A DNA stretch of 64,000 nucleotides from Phenylobacterium kunshanense. GTDB lineage: Bacteria > Pseudomonadota > Alphaproteobacteria > Caulobacterales > Caulobacteraceae. A program made the position numbers and the translations under genes. The stretch covers positions 1-64,000 of the forward strand of contig NZ_QFYS01000009.1 in the NCBI RefSeq assembly GCF_003254525.1, read 5' to 3'. The stretch's first letter is position 1. Each line of letters starts with the position of its first letter. Under the pieces are notes generated by a model, which saw only the letters and a list, made by a program, of their open reading frames with translations, searched no databases and had not been told where the DNA came from. Shown one piece after another: positions 8,239 through 16,419 of this stretch.

Positions 8239-8643
8239 ATGACGGAGCCGAGGATTTCCGAGGCGGAGAGCCGCGTCATGGCGGTGATCTGGGATGGGGC
8301 CGAGGCCGGACGCGGCGGGGCGGGGGTGGAAGACATTCTCGCGGCCGCCGGCGCCGCCAACGGCTGGAGCGAGACGACGGTCCGGACCCTGATCCACCGG
8401 CTGATCCGCAAGGACGCGGTGGCGTCCGAGCGGCGAGGCGGTCTGGCGCTGTACACGCCGAAGGTGAGCCGCGAGGCCTGGGTGACAGCGGAGAGCCAGG
8501 GGTTTCTGGATCGCCTGTTCGGCGGCCAGATCGCGCCCCTGGTGGCGCATTTCGCGCGGCAGCGGGGGATGGACCCTACGGATCTGGCCCGCCTGCGGAA
8601 GCTGGTCGCCGAGTTGGATGCGGAGGCGGCCGAAGACGACTGA
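8239..8643 (+). CDS. BlaI/MecI/CopY-family transcriptional regulator
   Basis: A 134-residue protein with the family's winged-helix N-terminus: ISEAESRVMAVIWD, then WSETTVRTLIHRLIRKDAV (recognition helix region) and a wing ending LALYTPKVSR, followed by a helical dimerisation tail. Family members repress target operons and are inactivated by cleavage by a BlaR1/M56 protease. No such protease is encoded nearby; the upstream gene is instead an ExbB-like membrane protein. It probably binds the inverted repeat at 7677-7716. Confidence 0.85.
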   Translation: MTEPRISEAESRVMAVIWDGAEAGRGGAGVEDILAAAGAANGWSETTVRTLIHRLIRKDAVASERRGGLALYTPKVSREAWVTAESQGFLDRLFGGQIAPLVAHFARQRGMDPTDLARLRKLVAELDAEAAEDD

Positions 8644-8668
8644 GGTCGAAATGGTTCGCGTTTTGTTC

Positions 8669-8697
8669 TTGACGGGCGCGCGCGAATTTGATAGGTT
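8669..8697 (+). promoter_or_regulatory. Candidate promoter of the portal-coat operon
   Basis: TTGACG (8669-8674), a 17-base spacer and TAGGTT form a plausible sigma70-type promoter just after the BlaI-type gene. It would produce a transcript with a structured leader of about 150 bases before the portal gene. Judged by eye only. Confidence 0.35.
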
Positions 8698-8718
8698 TTC
8701 ACTACGGTTGATCACTGC

Positions 8719-8845
8719 GCCTGAGGCGCCCCGCTGAGGCGGGGGACCAGTCCTCGGCGCCGCTCGAGTGATCGCCGAAAGATTCGACATGCGGCGACCG
8801 CTCGCGGTCGCGTTCACCCGCCGGGCCCCCCGCGCGGGCCTTTTG
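8719..8845 (+). ncRNA. Structured leader with several strong stem-loops ahead of the portal gene
   Basis: Between the candidate promoter and the portal start are consecutive perfect hairpins: GCGCC-TGA-GGCGC, CCCCGC-TGAG-GCGGGG, GCGACCG-CTCG-CGGTCGC and a final GGCCC/GGGCC stem followed by TTTT (8841-8844), which resembles an intrinsic terminator. No conserved frame covers it. It may be an attenuator, a phage structured RNA, or a terminator for the regulator operon. Confidence 0.4.
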
Positions 8846-8855
8846 TCATGGGGCT

Positions 8856-10736
8856 TTGCCATTGTCAGACGACGAGATCCTGGCCGAGGCGCGCGAGGCG
8901 TTCGCGCTGGCGGCCGACGCCGAAGCGGAGAACCGGCGCGAGGCGCTGGACGACCTGCGCTTCGCGCGTCTAGGCGAGCAGTGGCCCGAGCGCGTCCGCC
9001 GCGAGCGCGAGCTGGAAGGGCGGCCTTGCCTGACCATCAACAGGTTGCCGGCGTTCATCCGCCAGGTCGTGAACGATGCGCGCCAGAACAAGCCGGCGAT
9101 CGCGGTCCACCCGGTCGACAGCGGCGCCGATCCAGAGACAGCGGAGGTGTTCAACGGGCTGATCCGGCACATCGAGCAGAGCTCGGATGCGGATGTCGCC
9201 TACGACACGGCGCTGGACTTCGCGGTGACGTCCGGGATCGGCTATTTCCGGATCAACACGCGCTACGCGACGGATGACGGCTTCGACCAGGACATCGTCG
9301 TCGAGCGGGTGTCGAACCCCTTCTCGATCTACGGCGATCCGGAGTCGGTCGGGGCGGACTCGGCCGACTGGAACACCGCGTTCGTGGTGGACAGCCTGCC
9401 GCGCGCCGCGTTCGAGGCGCGATGGAAGGGCGCCGAAGCAACCGACTGGAACGGCGAGCGTGCGGACGGACCACAGTCTGACGGCCCGCGGGTGACCATC
9501 GCCGAATACTGGCGGCGTGAGCGGGCCAGCCGGACGATCCTGGCGCTGTCGGACGGCCAGATCATCGAGGAGGGCGCATACAAGGCGCAGAAGGCCATGT
9601 TCGACGCGTTGGGCGTGAAAGTGGTCGGCCGCCCTAGAACGGTGGCGGGGCACAAGGTGACCCAGCGGATCCTGAGCGGCGCCGAGGTGCTGGAGACCGT
9701 GGACTGGGCGGGGCGGTTCATCCCGATCGTGCCCGTCTACGGCGAGGAACTGATGGTGGATGGCCGGCGCCGGCTGCGCAGCCTGGTGCGCGACGCCAAG
9801 GACCCGCAGCGGATGTTCAACTACTGGCGCTCGATCTCGACCGAGCTGGTGGCCCTCGCGCCGCGGACGCCGTTCATCGGCCGCAAGGGAGCTTTCGACA
9901 CAGACTCGGCGAAGTGGGCCACGGCCAACACCCAGAGCCACGCCTACATCGAATACGACGGGCCGGAGCCGCCGATGCGGCAGGGCTATGCCGGCGTGCC
10001 GGCCGGGGCGCTGCAGGAGGCGATGAACGCCTCGGACGACATGAAGTCGATCATGGGCCTCTACGATGCGAGCCTGGGGGCGCGGTCGAACGAGACCTCG
10101 GGCCGGGCGATCATGGCGCGCCAGCGGGAAGGCGATGTCTCGACCTTCCACTACATCGACAACCTCAGTCGCGCGATCCGCCACGCCGGGCGCGTCCTTT
10201 TGGACCTGATCCCGAAGGTCTACGGGACGGCGCGGGTGGTGCGCGTGCTGGGGCCGGACGGGGCGGCGCAGTCGGTCGGGGTGGCGCCTGGACGCCAGGG
10301 CGGCGAGGCGCTGAAGGCGATCGGCCCGATCTACGACCTCTCGGCGGGGAAGTACGACCTGACCGTGCGCTCGGGACCGAGCTTCACGAGCCGCCGGGAA
10401 GAGGCGGCCAACCAGATGATCGAGCTGATCCGGGCGTATCCGGCCGCGGCGCCGCTCATCGGCGACCTGCTGGCGCGGAACCTGGACTGGCCGGGCGCCG
10501 ACGAGATCGCCCAGCGACTCGGCGCGCTGTTGCCGCCGCAGGCGCGAGGCGAGCGCGCCGAGGGGCAGGCGGCCCAGGCGCAGCTCGCGCAGCTGGGCCA
10601 GGCGCTCGCCGCCGCGCGCGCCGAGGTCGCGGCGCTGAAGCAGGACCGATCGCACGCCGCGCGTCGGCTGGAGATCGAGGCCTTCGAGGCCGAGACCAAC
10701 CGCCTGAAGGCGATGCGCGGGGCGGCCGCAACCTGA
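8856..10736 (+). CDS. P22-like phage portal protein
   Basis: A 626-residue protein of normal portal length. The N-terminal part has the P22-type signature: EQWPERVRRERELEGRPCLT, NRLPAFIRQVVNDARQNKP, then SDADVAYDTALDFAVTSGIG and NPFSIYGDPES. The last 80 residues are helical, with heptad-like AQLAQLGQALAAARAEVAAL, fitting the portal barrel/crown. It would form the dodecameric vertex for packaging and ejection. No ATG fits; TTG 8856 (MPLSDDE) is the likely start, with TTG 8862 possible. A stem-rich leader precedes it. Confidence 0.85.
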   Translation: MPLSDDEILAEAREAFALAADAEAENRREALDDLRFARLGEQWPERVRRERELEGRPCLTINRLPAFIRQVVNDARQNKPAIAVHPVDSGADPETAEVFNGLIRHIEQSSDADVAYDTALDFAVTSGIGYFRINTRYATDDGFDQDIVVERVSNPFSIYGDPESVGADSADWNTAFVVDSLPRAAFEARWKGAEATDWNGERADGPQSDGPRVTIAEYWRRERASRTILALSDGQIIEEGAYKAQKAMFDALGVKVVGRPRTVAGHKVTQRILSGAEVLETVDWAGRFIPIVPVYGEELMVDGRRRLRSLVRDAKDPQRMFNYWRSISTELVALAPRTPFIGRKGAFDTDSAKWATANTQSHAYIEYDGPEPPMRQGYAGVPAGALQEAMNASDDMKSIMGLYDASLGARSNETSGRAIMARQREGDVSTFHYIDNLSRAIRHAGRVLLDLIPKVYGTARVVRVLGPDGAAQSVGVAPGRQGGEALKAIGPIYDLSAGKYDLTVRSGPSFTSRREEAANQMIELIRAYPAAAPLIGDLLARNLDWPGADEIAQRLGALLPPQARGERAEGQAAQAQLAQLGQALAAARAEVAALKQDRSHAARRLEIEAFEAETNRLKAMRGAAAT

Positions 10737-11016
10737 ACTTGACGTTCGGGTTCTGTTCTGATGGAGTTGTGGATGAGCGAAGCGCCTTTCCGCAAGAGGC
10801 CAGAGTTGTTTCCAAGCACGCCACCGCGAGCGAAGGCGTCGAGGTTGGCGTTGCCCACCAGCATGCCGTCCTGCCTTCCCGGAATTCTGCCAGCCGAGAT
10901 GATCGAGGCTGGACCGCGTGCTGTCCTAGACCGTAGCCGGGCACGGTCGGGCCGGATGATCGTCTTCCAATCGACGCCTGGATGGCTGCGCGAGGCAGGC
11001 GTGTGGAACGTCGCAA
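10737..11016. other. Intergenic stretch between portal and membrane-protein genes
   Basis: About 280 bases. TTGACG occurs right after the portal stop but I find no good -10 element. Frames open on both strands have unconvincing composition and no family resemblance. It may hold a promoter for the following virion genes. Confidence 0.3.
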
Positions 11017-11424
11017 GTGAGTGAGCCGCCGGTGACCGTGTTCACGTTCTGGAGCTATCTTGCGGGCGCCGTCTGGTCGTTGGGCCTCCAGCCCGGCAGC
11101 TACGTCACCTGGGTGCGGATGCTGTTCATGTTCGGCCTGCCGACGCTGCCGCTCTGCGCGCCGCTATTCTTCTTTGGTCGGCGGCATGGCGTCTGGAAGG
11201 GGGTGCGGCTTGTCGGCTCCGTCGTGCTCGTCGTGCTGGCGCTGGCATGGGTGGCGTTGCTGGGCACAAGCACAGGATCGCAGGATTTGCGGACGGCGCT
11301 GCGCATGCTGTCGGCTCTCGTCATGGGCTTCGTGACCGGGATTTGGGCGCCACTATCGATCGTGGCGGTGCTGCTTGGCGCATGGCGACGAGAAATCGAA
11401 CGACGCCGCGCCACCAGCGGCTGA
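11017..11424 (+). CDS. Hypothetical four-helix membrane protein in the virion operon
   Basis: A 135-residue protein with four hydrophobic segments (TFWSYLAGAVWSLGL, MLFMFGLPTLPLCAPLFFFG, LVGSVVLVVLALAWVALLG, ALVMGFVTGIWAPLSIVAVLLG) and a basic C-terminus REIERRRATSG. GTG 11017 is the start. It lies between portal and scaffold, not a normal place for a P22-type virion gene, and is probably cargo. I do not recognise the family. Confidence 0.6.
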   Translation: MSEPPVTVFTFWSYLAGAVWSLGLQPGSYVTWVRMLFMFGLPTLPLCAPLFFFGRRHGVWKGVRLVGSVVLVVLALAWVALLGTSTGSQDLRTALRMLSALVMGFVTGIWAPLSIVAVLLGAWRREIERRRATSG

Positions 11425-11587
11425 GGCGTTCGCCCAAGGCGGGGCACGGCCCCGGATCCACCTCTCGACCTTAGAGTCATTCAATATCTGTTCGCTGCCG
11501 GAGGATTTCAGCCTCCTGCTCGCGGCGCCGGCGGCGTCGCGTCATCCGCGCTGCGACCTCTCGCGGCGCCAGACCCAAGGGACATCC

Positions 11588-12397
11588 ATGACCGATCACG
11601 ACCCCTTCGCGGCGGGCGGCGACGACGCGCGCCTGGACGAGGCCCAGTTCGTCGAGACCGACGGGCTGCAGCCCGAGCCGGAAACCTTCGAGCTGGAGGT
11701 GGACGGCGAGATCCACGCGCTGCCGGCATCGCTCAAGGGCGCGTTCCTGCGGCAGGCGGACTATACCCGCAAGACGCAGGAGCTGGCCGAGGGCCGGCGG
11801 GCGCTGGAGGCCGAGCGGCAGGCGCTGTCCGACCATCGGCGCGGCCTGGATGGCGAGGCCAGCGACCGGGCGACGCTGGCGGCGCTGGATCGCCATCTGG
11901 ACGAGTTCGAGGGGCTGGACTGGGAGCTTCTGGCGCACGAGGAACCGCGCCGGGCGCAGGCGCTGTGGGAGACCTTCCAGGAAACCGAGGCCCTGCGCGA
12001 GAGGTTCGCCTATGCGCTCGCCCACCACGACCAGCAACGCGCGCTGGAGGCCGCGCGGGAATCTGCTGCGGCCATGGCGGCGACGGGCGCGAAGCTGCGC
12101 GAGGAGATCGAGGGCTGGTCGCCAGAGGTGGCGGCCAAGCTTGTGGAATACGGCCAGGCGTTCGGTGTGACCCTGGACGAGTTGGCCCAGATGGCCGACC
12201 CCCGTCTGTGGAAGGTTCTGCACAGAGCCTGGCGCGCCGATCAGGCTGGCCAGGGGGATGCGGAAGCCGCGGCGCGCGAGCTGCGGCCCGCGGTCACTGT
12301 GGGCGGGGGCGGTTCCGGAGCGGGCGGCGTGCGCGACGAGCTTGGCACTCGTGAGTGGATGCGCCGCCGCGGCGAGCAACTGGCGCGGGGGCGGTGA
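11588..12397 (+). CDS. Phage scaffolding-like protein
   Basis: A 269-residue, acidic, strongly helical protein with charged coiled-coil-like stretches (RKTQELAEGRRALEAERQAL, and again around residues 130-170) and a short basic C-terminus (MRRRGEQLARGR), as expected of a scaffolding protein that binds coat through a basic tail. The early segment FELEVDGEIHALPASLKGAF is common in scaffold-like proteins of podophages. AAGGGA precedes ATG 11588. Position between portal and coat supports the call. Its stop overlaps the next ATG. Confidence 0.6.
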   Translation: MTDHDPFAAGGDDARLDEAQFVETDGLQPEPETFELEVDGEIHALPASLKGAFLRQADYTRKTQELAEGRRALEAERQALSDHRRGLDGEASDRATLAALDRHLDEFEGLDWELLAHEEPRRAQALWETFQETEALRERFAYALAHHDQQRALEAARESAAAMAATGAKLREEIEGWSPEVAAKLVEYGQAFGVTLDELAQMADPRLWKVLHRAWRADQAGQGDAEAAARELRPAVTVGGGGSGAGGVRDELGTREWMRRRGEQLARGR

Positions 12398-13005
12398 TGA
12401 CGGAGCGCAATCCGATCGACGGCCTCCGGGCGGCGGCGCAGCGGAGGCTGGTCGACAACACGCGGACGCTCGCGCGGTTCTTCGATCGGCGGCCGGATTC
12501 GCCGCTGACGCTGGAGCAGCGCGCGGGGCGGGTGTGGGACCTAGGCGCCAAGACGGCGTTCGCGGAGCGGGTCATGGACGAGGAGATCAACCGCTCTTTC
12601 GCGGAGTCTGCGGCCGCCGGCATGGGGCGTCCGCACAACAACGACTTCGACGCCCTACGGCACGCCCGTGCCTCGAAGCGCATCGCCGAGGTGGCGGGAC
12701 CGGCCTTCGCCACGGCCGCCGGCGTAGGGCATGAGGTGGACAACTTCGTCGGCAGTCTGCGGAAGCACAAGCGCGCCACCGGGGACTATGGAGGTCCGTA
12801 CTCCCACCGGGAGAAATCGCCGACGCCGGGGCAGACGCTCGACGAGATCCGCATGGACCTTCGAAACAATCTCGAGGGCGTGAGCGCGGCGGTCCGCGGG
12901 GGCGAGATCGACCCGGGCCGGCTCCAGACCCGGGTGAGGGAAACGCCGACCGGGCCGCTCTACCGATTCCCGCCCGCCGGGCTGGAAGGTCTTCCACGCC
13001 GCTGA
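12397..13005 (+). CDS. Virion-operon protein with a DUF6973-like His/Asp segment
   Basis: A 202-residue protein starting at ATG 12397, overlapping the scaffold stop by one base. Its centre, NNDFDALRHARASKRIAEVA followed by GVGHEVDNFVGSL, resembles the DALRH...HE pattern of the DUF6973 domain found in phage and polymorphic-toxin proteins. The C-terminus is proline- and arginine-rich. A structural or injected protein is likely; catalytic activity is possible but unproven. The family assignment is from memory of the motif only. Confidence 0.5.
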   Translation: MTERNPIDGLRAAAQRRLVDNTRTLARFFDRRPDSPLTLEQRAGRVWDLGAKTAFAERVMDEEINRSFAESAAAGMGRPHNNDFDALRHARASKRIAEVAGPAFATAAGVGHEVDNFVGSLRKHKRATGDYGGPYSHREKSPTPGQTLDEIRMDLRNNLEGVSAAVRGGEIDPGRLQTRVRETPTGPLYRFPPAGLEGLPRR

Positions 13006-13067
13006 TGGTTCCTGTTGTGTTCTCGGGCGGACTTGCTAAGCTCAACCATGAAACGAGTGGAGTGGTG

Positions 13068-13529
13068 ATGCCGTCAGAGCGAGAGTTGAGCGCCGCCAGG
13101 GGCGGGATCGCTCGTGGTTTGCGTGGAAGTGTCAGGCTGTTCCTGGGCCTGCTGGCCGGCATGGCTACGCTCCCGGCGCTGACGCTGATCGGACTGTTCG
13201 GCCTCGACCTTGTCGGCCGTGTCTCCCTGGTCACGCGGGAAGACAATCCCCATCTGCCCATGGGACCGCAGGGCCAGGCGATCACCGCCGCCGGCGGATC
13301 GACGGTCATCTGGCGGGGGGCCTCGACCGTCACCGGCCAGACCTGTCGCGGGGCCTGCGACGACCTGCTGTTCCAGAACGATACGCCGGTCCGGGTGGAG
13401 ATCCATGGCCGCGACGGCGGCTGTGTGGTCTGCGAGGCGCCCGCCTTGAAGGCGCGGCTATCGCCCTGGTGGAATGGGCCCGCCGCCGTGGAGGTGCAGA
13501 TCGCGGACTTGAAGGGGGCTCGGCCGTGA
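13068..13529 (+). CDS. Membrane-anchored cysteine-rich protein, paralogue 1
   Basis: A 153-residue protein with one N-terminal membrane helix (LFLGLLAGMATLPALTLIGL) and an exported domain. It shares with the next gene the pattern TCRGACDDL ... GRDGGCVVC, giving four conserved cysteines likely to form two disulphides. ATG 13068 is preferred over an upstream GTG. Its stop overlaps the GTG start of paralogue 2 (GTGA). Lying between scaffold and coat, it is probably a cargo pair. The family is not recognised. Confidence 0.6.
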   Translation: MPSERELSAARGGIARGLRGSVRLFLGLLAGMATLPALTLIGLFGLDLVGRVSLVTREDNPHLPMGPQGQAITAAGGSTVIWRGASTVTGQTCRGACDDLLFQNDTPVRVEIHGRDGGCVVCEAPALKARLSPWWNGPAAVEVQIADLKGARP

Positions 13530-13987
13530 ACCTGAAGTCCATTCTTCGCCCGACTGCGTTTCGGCTGGGCTATGCGATCGGGCTCAGCTTCGTCCTGCTC
13601 GTCATGGCCATCTTCCAGTGGGCTTCGAACAACCAGCCGGACTACGAGATCGAGATCATCGGCGCGGGCGCGGACCTGGACGCCCACCGCGTTCGCGAAC
13701 TGGTGCTGAAGACGGACAACGGGGTCCTGTTCTCACAGGCTTGCCGCGGCGGATGCGACGACCTCTGGCAGCGGGCCAGCCTGCCAGAGGGCGCCTACGA
13801 ACTGCGGGTCCTCGACCAAGACGGCGCGTGCGTGGCCTGCAGCACCGCGGGATATGTCACCAGCGGCTTTCCATCCGGCTGGAACCTGCGGGGACGCGAG
13901 CACCTGGACGGGGCCGTCCATTTTCTGAAGGGCGCGCCGAACATCAGGCTCCAGGACTGGCGTCCTGTCATGCCGAAGGGCGACTGA
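13526..13987 (+). CDS. Membrane-anchored cysteine-rich protein, paralogue 2
   Basis: Also 153 residues, starting at GTG 13526 inside the stop of paralogue 1. It has an N-terminal helix (LGYAIGLSFVLLVMAIFQWA) and an exported domain with ACRGGCDDLW ... LDQDGACVACST matching paralogue 1. The two differ elsewhere, so the duplication is old. Translational coupling and equal length suggest they form a heteromeric pair in the periplasm. Possible jobs include host-envelope modification or superinfection exclusion, but nothing in the sequence decides this. Confidence 0.6.
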   Translation: MNLKSILRPTAFRLGYAIGLSFVLLVMAIFQWASNNQPDYEIEIIGAGADLDAHRVRELVLKTDNGVLFSQACRGGCDDLWQRASLPEGAYELRVLDQDGACVACSTAGYVTSGFPSGWNLRGREHLDGAVHFLKGAPNIRLQDWRPVMPKGD

Positions 13988-14280
13988 CGCCGTCGGCGGC
14001 CCGCCCTCGCTCCTGAGCTGGAGCCTCTACAGACCTGACGTCATTGGCGATCTTCCTTCGCCAGCGATGAGCTGAGCCGACGTCTCGGGCCGAGCTTCCG
14101 CGGCGAGACAACCCGCGCTCGAGCCTCCCAGATCGTGGCCGATCCTCCCGCCCCGCGGGGACAGGGTCGCGCCCTTCCGACATCCGCCGCCGCCGGCCCG
14201 GCCGGCTCGCGACCGAGCACCCGCGCCCAGGCGCGGCTCGGACGCCTGTGCGCGGTTTTCCCAAACTCCAAAGGACAGAC

Positions 14281-15456
14281 ATGCCGAATACGATCCTCAC
14301 GGCCACCGCGGTGACGCGGGAGGCCCTTCGCGTGCTGCACCAGAAGCTGAACTTCGTGGGCACGATCACGCGGGACTACGACGACCGCTTCGCCCAGCAG
14401 GGCGCCAAGGTCGGCGACACGCTGAAGATCCGACTGCCGAACCAGTACACGGTCCGGACCGGCGCCACGCTGTCGGCTCAGGACACCACCGAGAGCTCGG
14501 TGGACCTGAAGGTGCAGACCCAGAAGGGCGTGGACCTGAACTTCACCTCGATGGACCTGACCCTGGGCCTCGACGACTTCTCCGAGCGCATCCTGGAACC
14601 CGCCATGAGCGTGCTGGCCGCCAACATCGAGGCGGACGCCATGGGCATGTACCGCGACGTCTGGAACCAGGCGGACAATGCGGGCCAGCCGGCGAGCTTC
14701 GCGAAGGTGCTCGAGAGCCGGAAGGTGCTGGTGGACAACCTGGCGCCGCTGAACGGCCGCACCTGCAACCTCAACACCCAGGACAACGTCGACCTGGTGG
14801 ACGCTCTCAAGGGCCTGTTCAACGACAAGTCGACCATCGCGAAGCAGAACCGCGAAGGCTTCATGGGGCGCACGGCCGGCTTCGACTTCATGGAGAACAC
14901 CCTCTGGCCGCGCCACGCCCGAGCCGCCGGGACGGGATATCAGGTGAACGGCGCCGGCCAGACCGGATCGGCGCTGGCGGTGAACACGGGCACGGGGGCG
15001 CTGAAGCAGGGTGACGTCTTCACGTTGCCGAACGTCTTCCGCGTGCATCCCGAGACCAAGCAGACGACCAATGTGCTGCAGCAGTTCGTGGTGACGGCCG
15101 ACTATGCGGGCGGCGCCGGCGCCCTGCAGATCGCGCCGGCGATCGTGACCAGCGGGCCGAACCAGACCGTCTCGGCCTCGCCGGCCACGGCCACGTTGCT
15201 CGGGTTCGCGGGCACGGCGGGGCAGAGCTACGGCATTTCCATGGCCTACCAGAAGGGCGCCTTCGCGTTCGCCACGGCCGACATGGTGATGCCGCGCGGG
15301 GTCGACTTCGCCAGCCGCGAGGTGTTCGACGGGATCTCGATGCGGATCGTGCGTCAGTACGACATCAACAACGACAAGTTCCCGTGCCGGCTGGACGTGC
15401 TGTACGGCTTCAAGACCATCCGGCCGCAGCTCGCCTGCCGCCTGGCGAACCGATAG
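14281..15456 (+). CDS. Major capsid protein, P22 coat type
   Basis: A 391-residue protein of normal coat length. Recognisable P22-coat-like segments are the N-terminus (NTILTATAVTREALRVLHQK), the GDTLKIRLPNQY strand, the DLTLGLDDFSERILEPAMSV helix, NFDF-type FDFMENTLWPRH, and the C-terminal YGFKTIRPQLACRLANR. It builds the icosahedral shell on the scaffold. AAAGGA lies just before ATG 14281. A strong intrinsic terminator follows. The 290 bases upstream (13988-14280) hold no gene I can support. Confidence 0.88.
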   Translation: MPNTILTATAVTREALRVLHQKLNFVGTITRDYDDRFAQQGAKVGDTLKIRLPNQYTVRTGATLSAQDTTESSVDLKVQTQKGVDLNFTSMDLTLGLDDFSERILEPAMSVLAANIEADAMGMYRDVWNQADNAGQPASFAKVLESRKVLVDNLAPLNGRTCNLNTQDNVDLVDALKGLFNDKSTIAKQNREGFMGRTAGFDFMENTLWPRHARAAGTGYQVNGAGQTGSALAVNTGTGALKQGDVFTLPNVFRVHPETKQTTNVLQQFVVTADYAGGAGALQIAPAIVTSGPNQTVSASPATATLLGFAGTAGQSYGISMAYQKGAFAFATADMVMPRGVDFASREVFDGISMRIVRQYDINNDKFPCRLDVLYGFKTIRPQLACRLANR

Positions 15457-15505
15457 CCGGCGGGCGCCCGCCGCAGCGCGGCGGACCGCCATTCACCACC
15501 CTTGC

Positions 15506-15530
15506 GGGGCCGCCTTCGGGCGGCCCCTTT
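15506..15530 (+). terminator. Intrinsic terminator after the coat gene
   Basis: A perfect 9-bp stem GGGGCCGCC/GGCGGCCCC with a TTCG tetraloop, followed by TTT and a T-rich stretch. It lies 50 bases after the coat stop and 17 bases before the adaptor gene, so it probably reduces rather than blocks read-through, setting coat above tail expression. Confidence 0.8.
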
Positions 15531-15547
15531 CATTTGCGGAGATCCCG

Positions 15548-16174
15548 ATGGCGATCACCACCTACGCCGAGCTGCGTGCGGCGGCGGCGAACTGGCTGGT
15601 GCGGGCGGACCTGACCGACCGCATCCCGGAGTTCGTCGCCCTCGCCGAGGCGCGTCTCAACCGCGTGCTGCGGAGCCGTCTCGCCGAAACCGAAGTTGAG
15701 CTGACCACCACGGCCGGCTCGCGCCTGGTCCCGCTGCCGGCGGGCTTCACCGAGCCCCTGAGACTGTGGATCGAACGGTCCGACGGCCGCTGCGAGCTGC
15801 CCTTCATGGAGGCCGCGCTGATCGGCCGGTCCTCTGTGCGCGGTGAGCCGGGCGCCTGGGCGGTGGACAGCGGCTCGGTCCGTTTCGACCGGCTCTGCGA
15901 CCAGGCCTATGTCGTCATCCTGCGGATGCTGAAGGCCTACGCCCTGTCGACCGCCGCGCCGACCAACGCGCTGCTGGCCGAGGCGCCGGACGTCTACCTG
16001 TTCGCGACGCTGAGCGAGGCTGGCCCGTTCCTCCGGGACGCCGAACTGGCCGGCGCCTATGAGACGAAACTGGCGCGGGCGATCGAGGAGCTGAACGCCA
16101 AGGACGCCCGCAGCCGGGCGTCGCGCCGTCTGACCACCGAGCTGCCGGCCCTGGTCGGCGTGGGAGCGGGCTGA
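15548..16174 (+). CDS. Phage head-tail adaptor protein (SU10/P22 gp4-like)
   Basis: A 208-residue protein that opens with ITTYAELRAAAANWLVR and IPEFVALAEARLNRVLRSR, the usual start of podovirus/SU10-type adaptors, then a beta region (VELTTTAGSRLVPLPAGFTE) and a helical C-terminus with DVYLFATLSEAGPFLRD. It would attach below the portal. It begins after the coat terminator and overlaps the next gene by one base. Confidence 0.75.
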   Translation: MAITTYAELRAAAANWLVRADLTDRIPEFVALAEARLNRVLRSRLAETEVELTTTAGSRLVPLPAGFTEPLRLWIERSDGRCELPFMEAALIGRSSVRGEPGAWAVDSGSVRFDRLCDQAYVVILRMLKAYALSTAAPTNALLAEAPDVYLFATLSEAGPFLRDAELAGAYETKLARAIEELNAKDARSRASRRLTTELPALVGVGAG

Positions 16175-16419
16175 TGCTGCTGCCCATCGGGCCGGTGACG
16201 CCCGAACCCCTGCGCGGCGTGTTGAGATCGTTTCACGACGCGCTCCTGGCGCTGATCGCGCCAGCGGCGCCGACGCCGCTGTTCGCGTCCACCCTGGCCG
16301 GCCTGCCGGCGGCGGCCGCGCATCCGCACACCCTCGCGCTCGTCACCGACCTCAACATCCTCGCCCATTCGGACGGGATCCACTGGATCCGCCAAGACAC
16401 GGGAGCCGTGATCGCCTGA
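16174..16419 (+). CDS. Hypothetical small virion-operon protein
   Basis: An 81-residue protein with ATG 16174 inside the adaptor stop and its own stop overlapping the next ATG. It is alanine- and proline-rich (LIAPAAPTPLFASTLAGLPA) and ends HWIRQDTGAVIA, resembling the short tail-associated proteins before fibre genes. I do not recognise a family. The tight overlaps on both sides support it being real. Confidence 0.55.
   Translation: MLLPIGPVTPEPLRGVLRSFHDALLALIAPAAPTPLFASTLAGLPAAAAHPHTLALVTDLNILAHSDGIHWIRQDTGAVIA

Noticed and set aside
10761-11024. Forward frame between portal and membrane-protein genes
   Set aside because: No ribosome-binding site, odd composition and overlap with the better supported gene at 11017.
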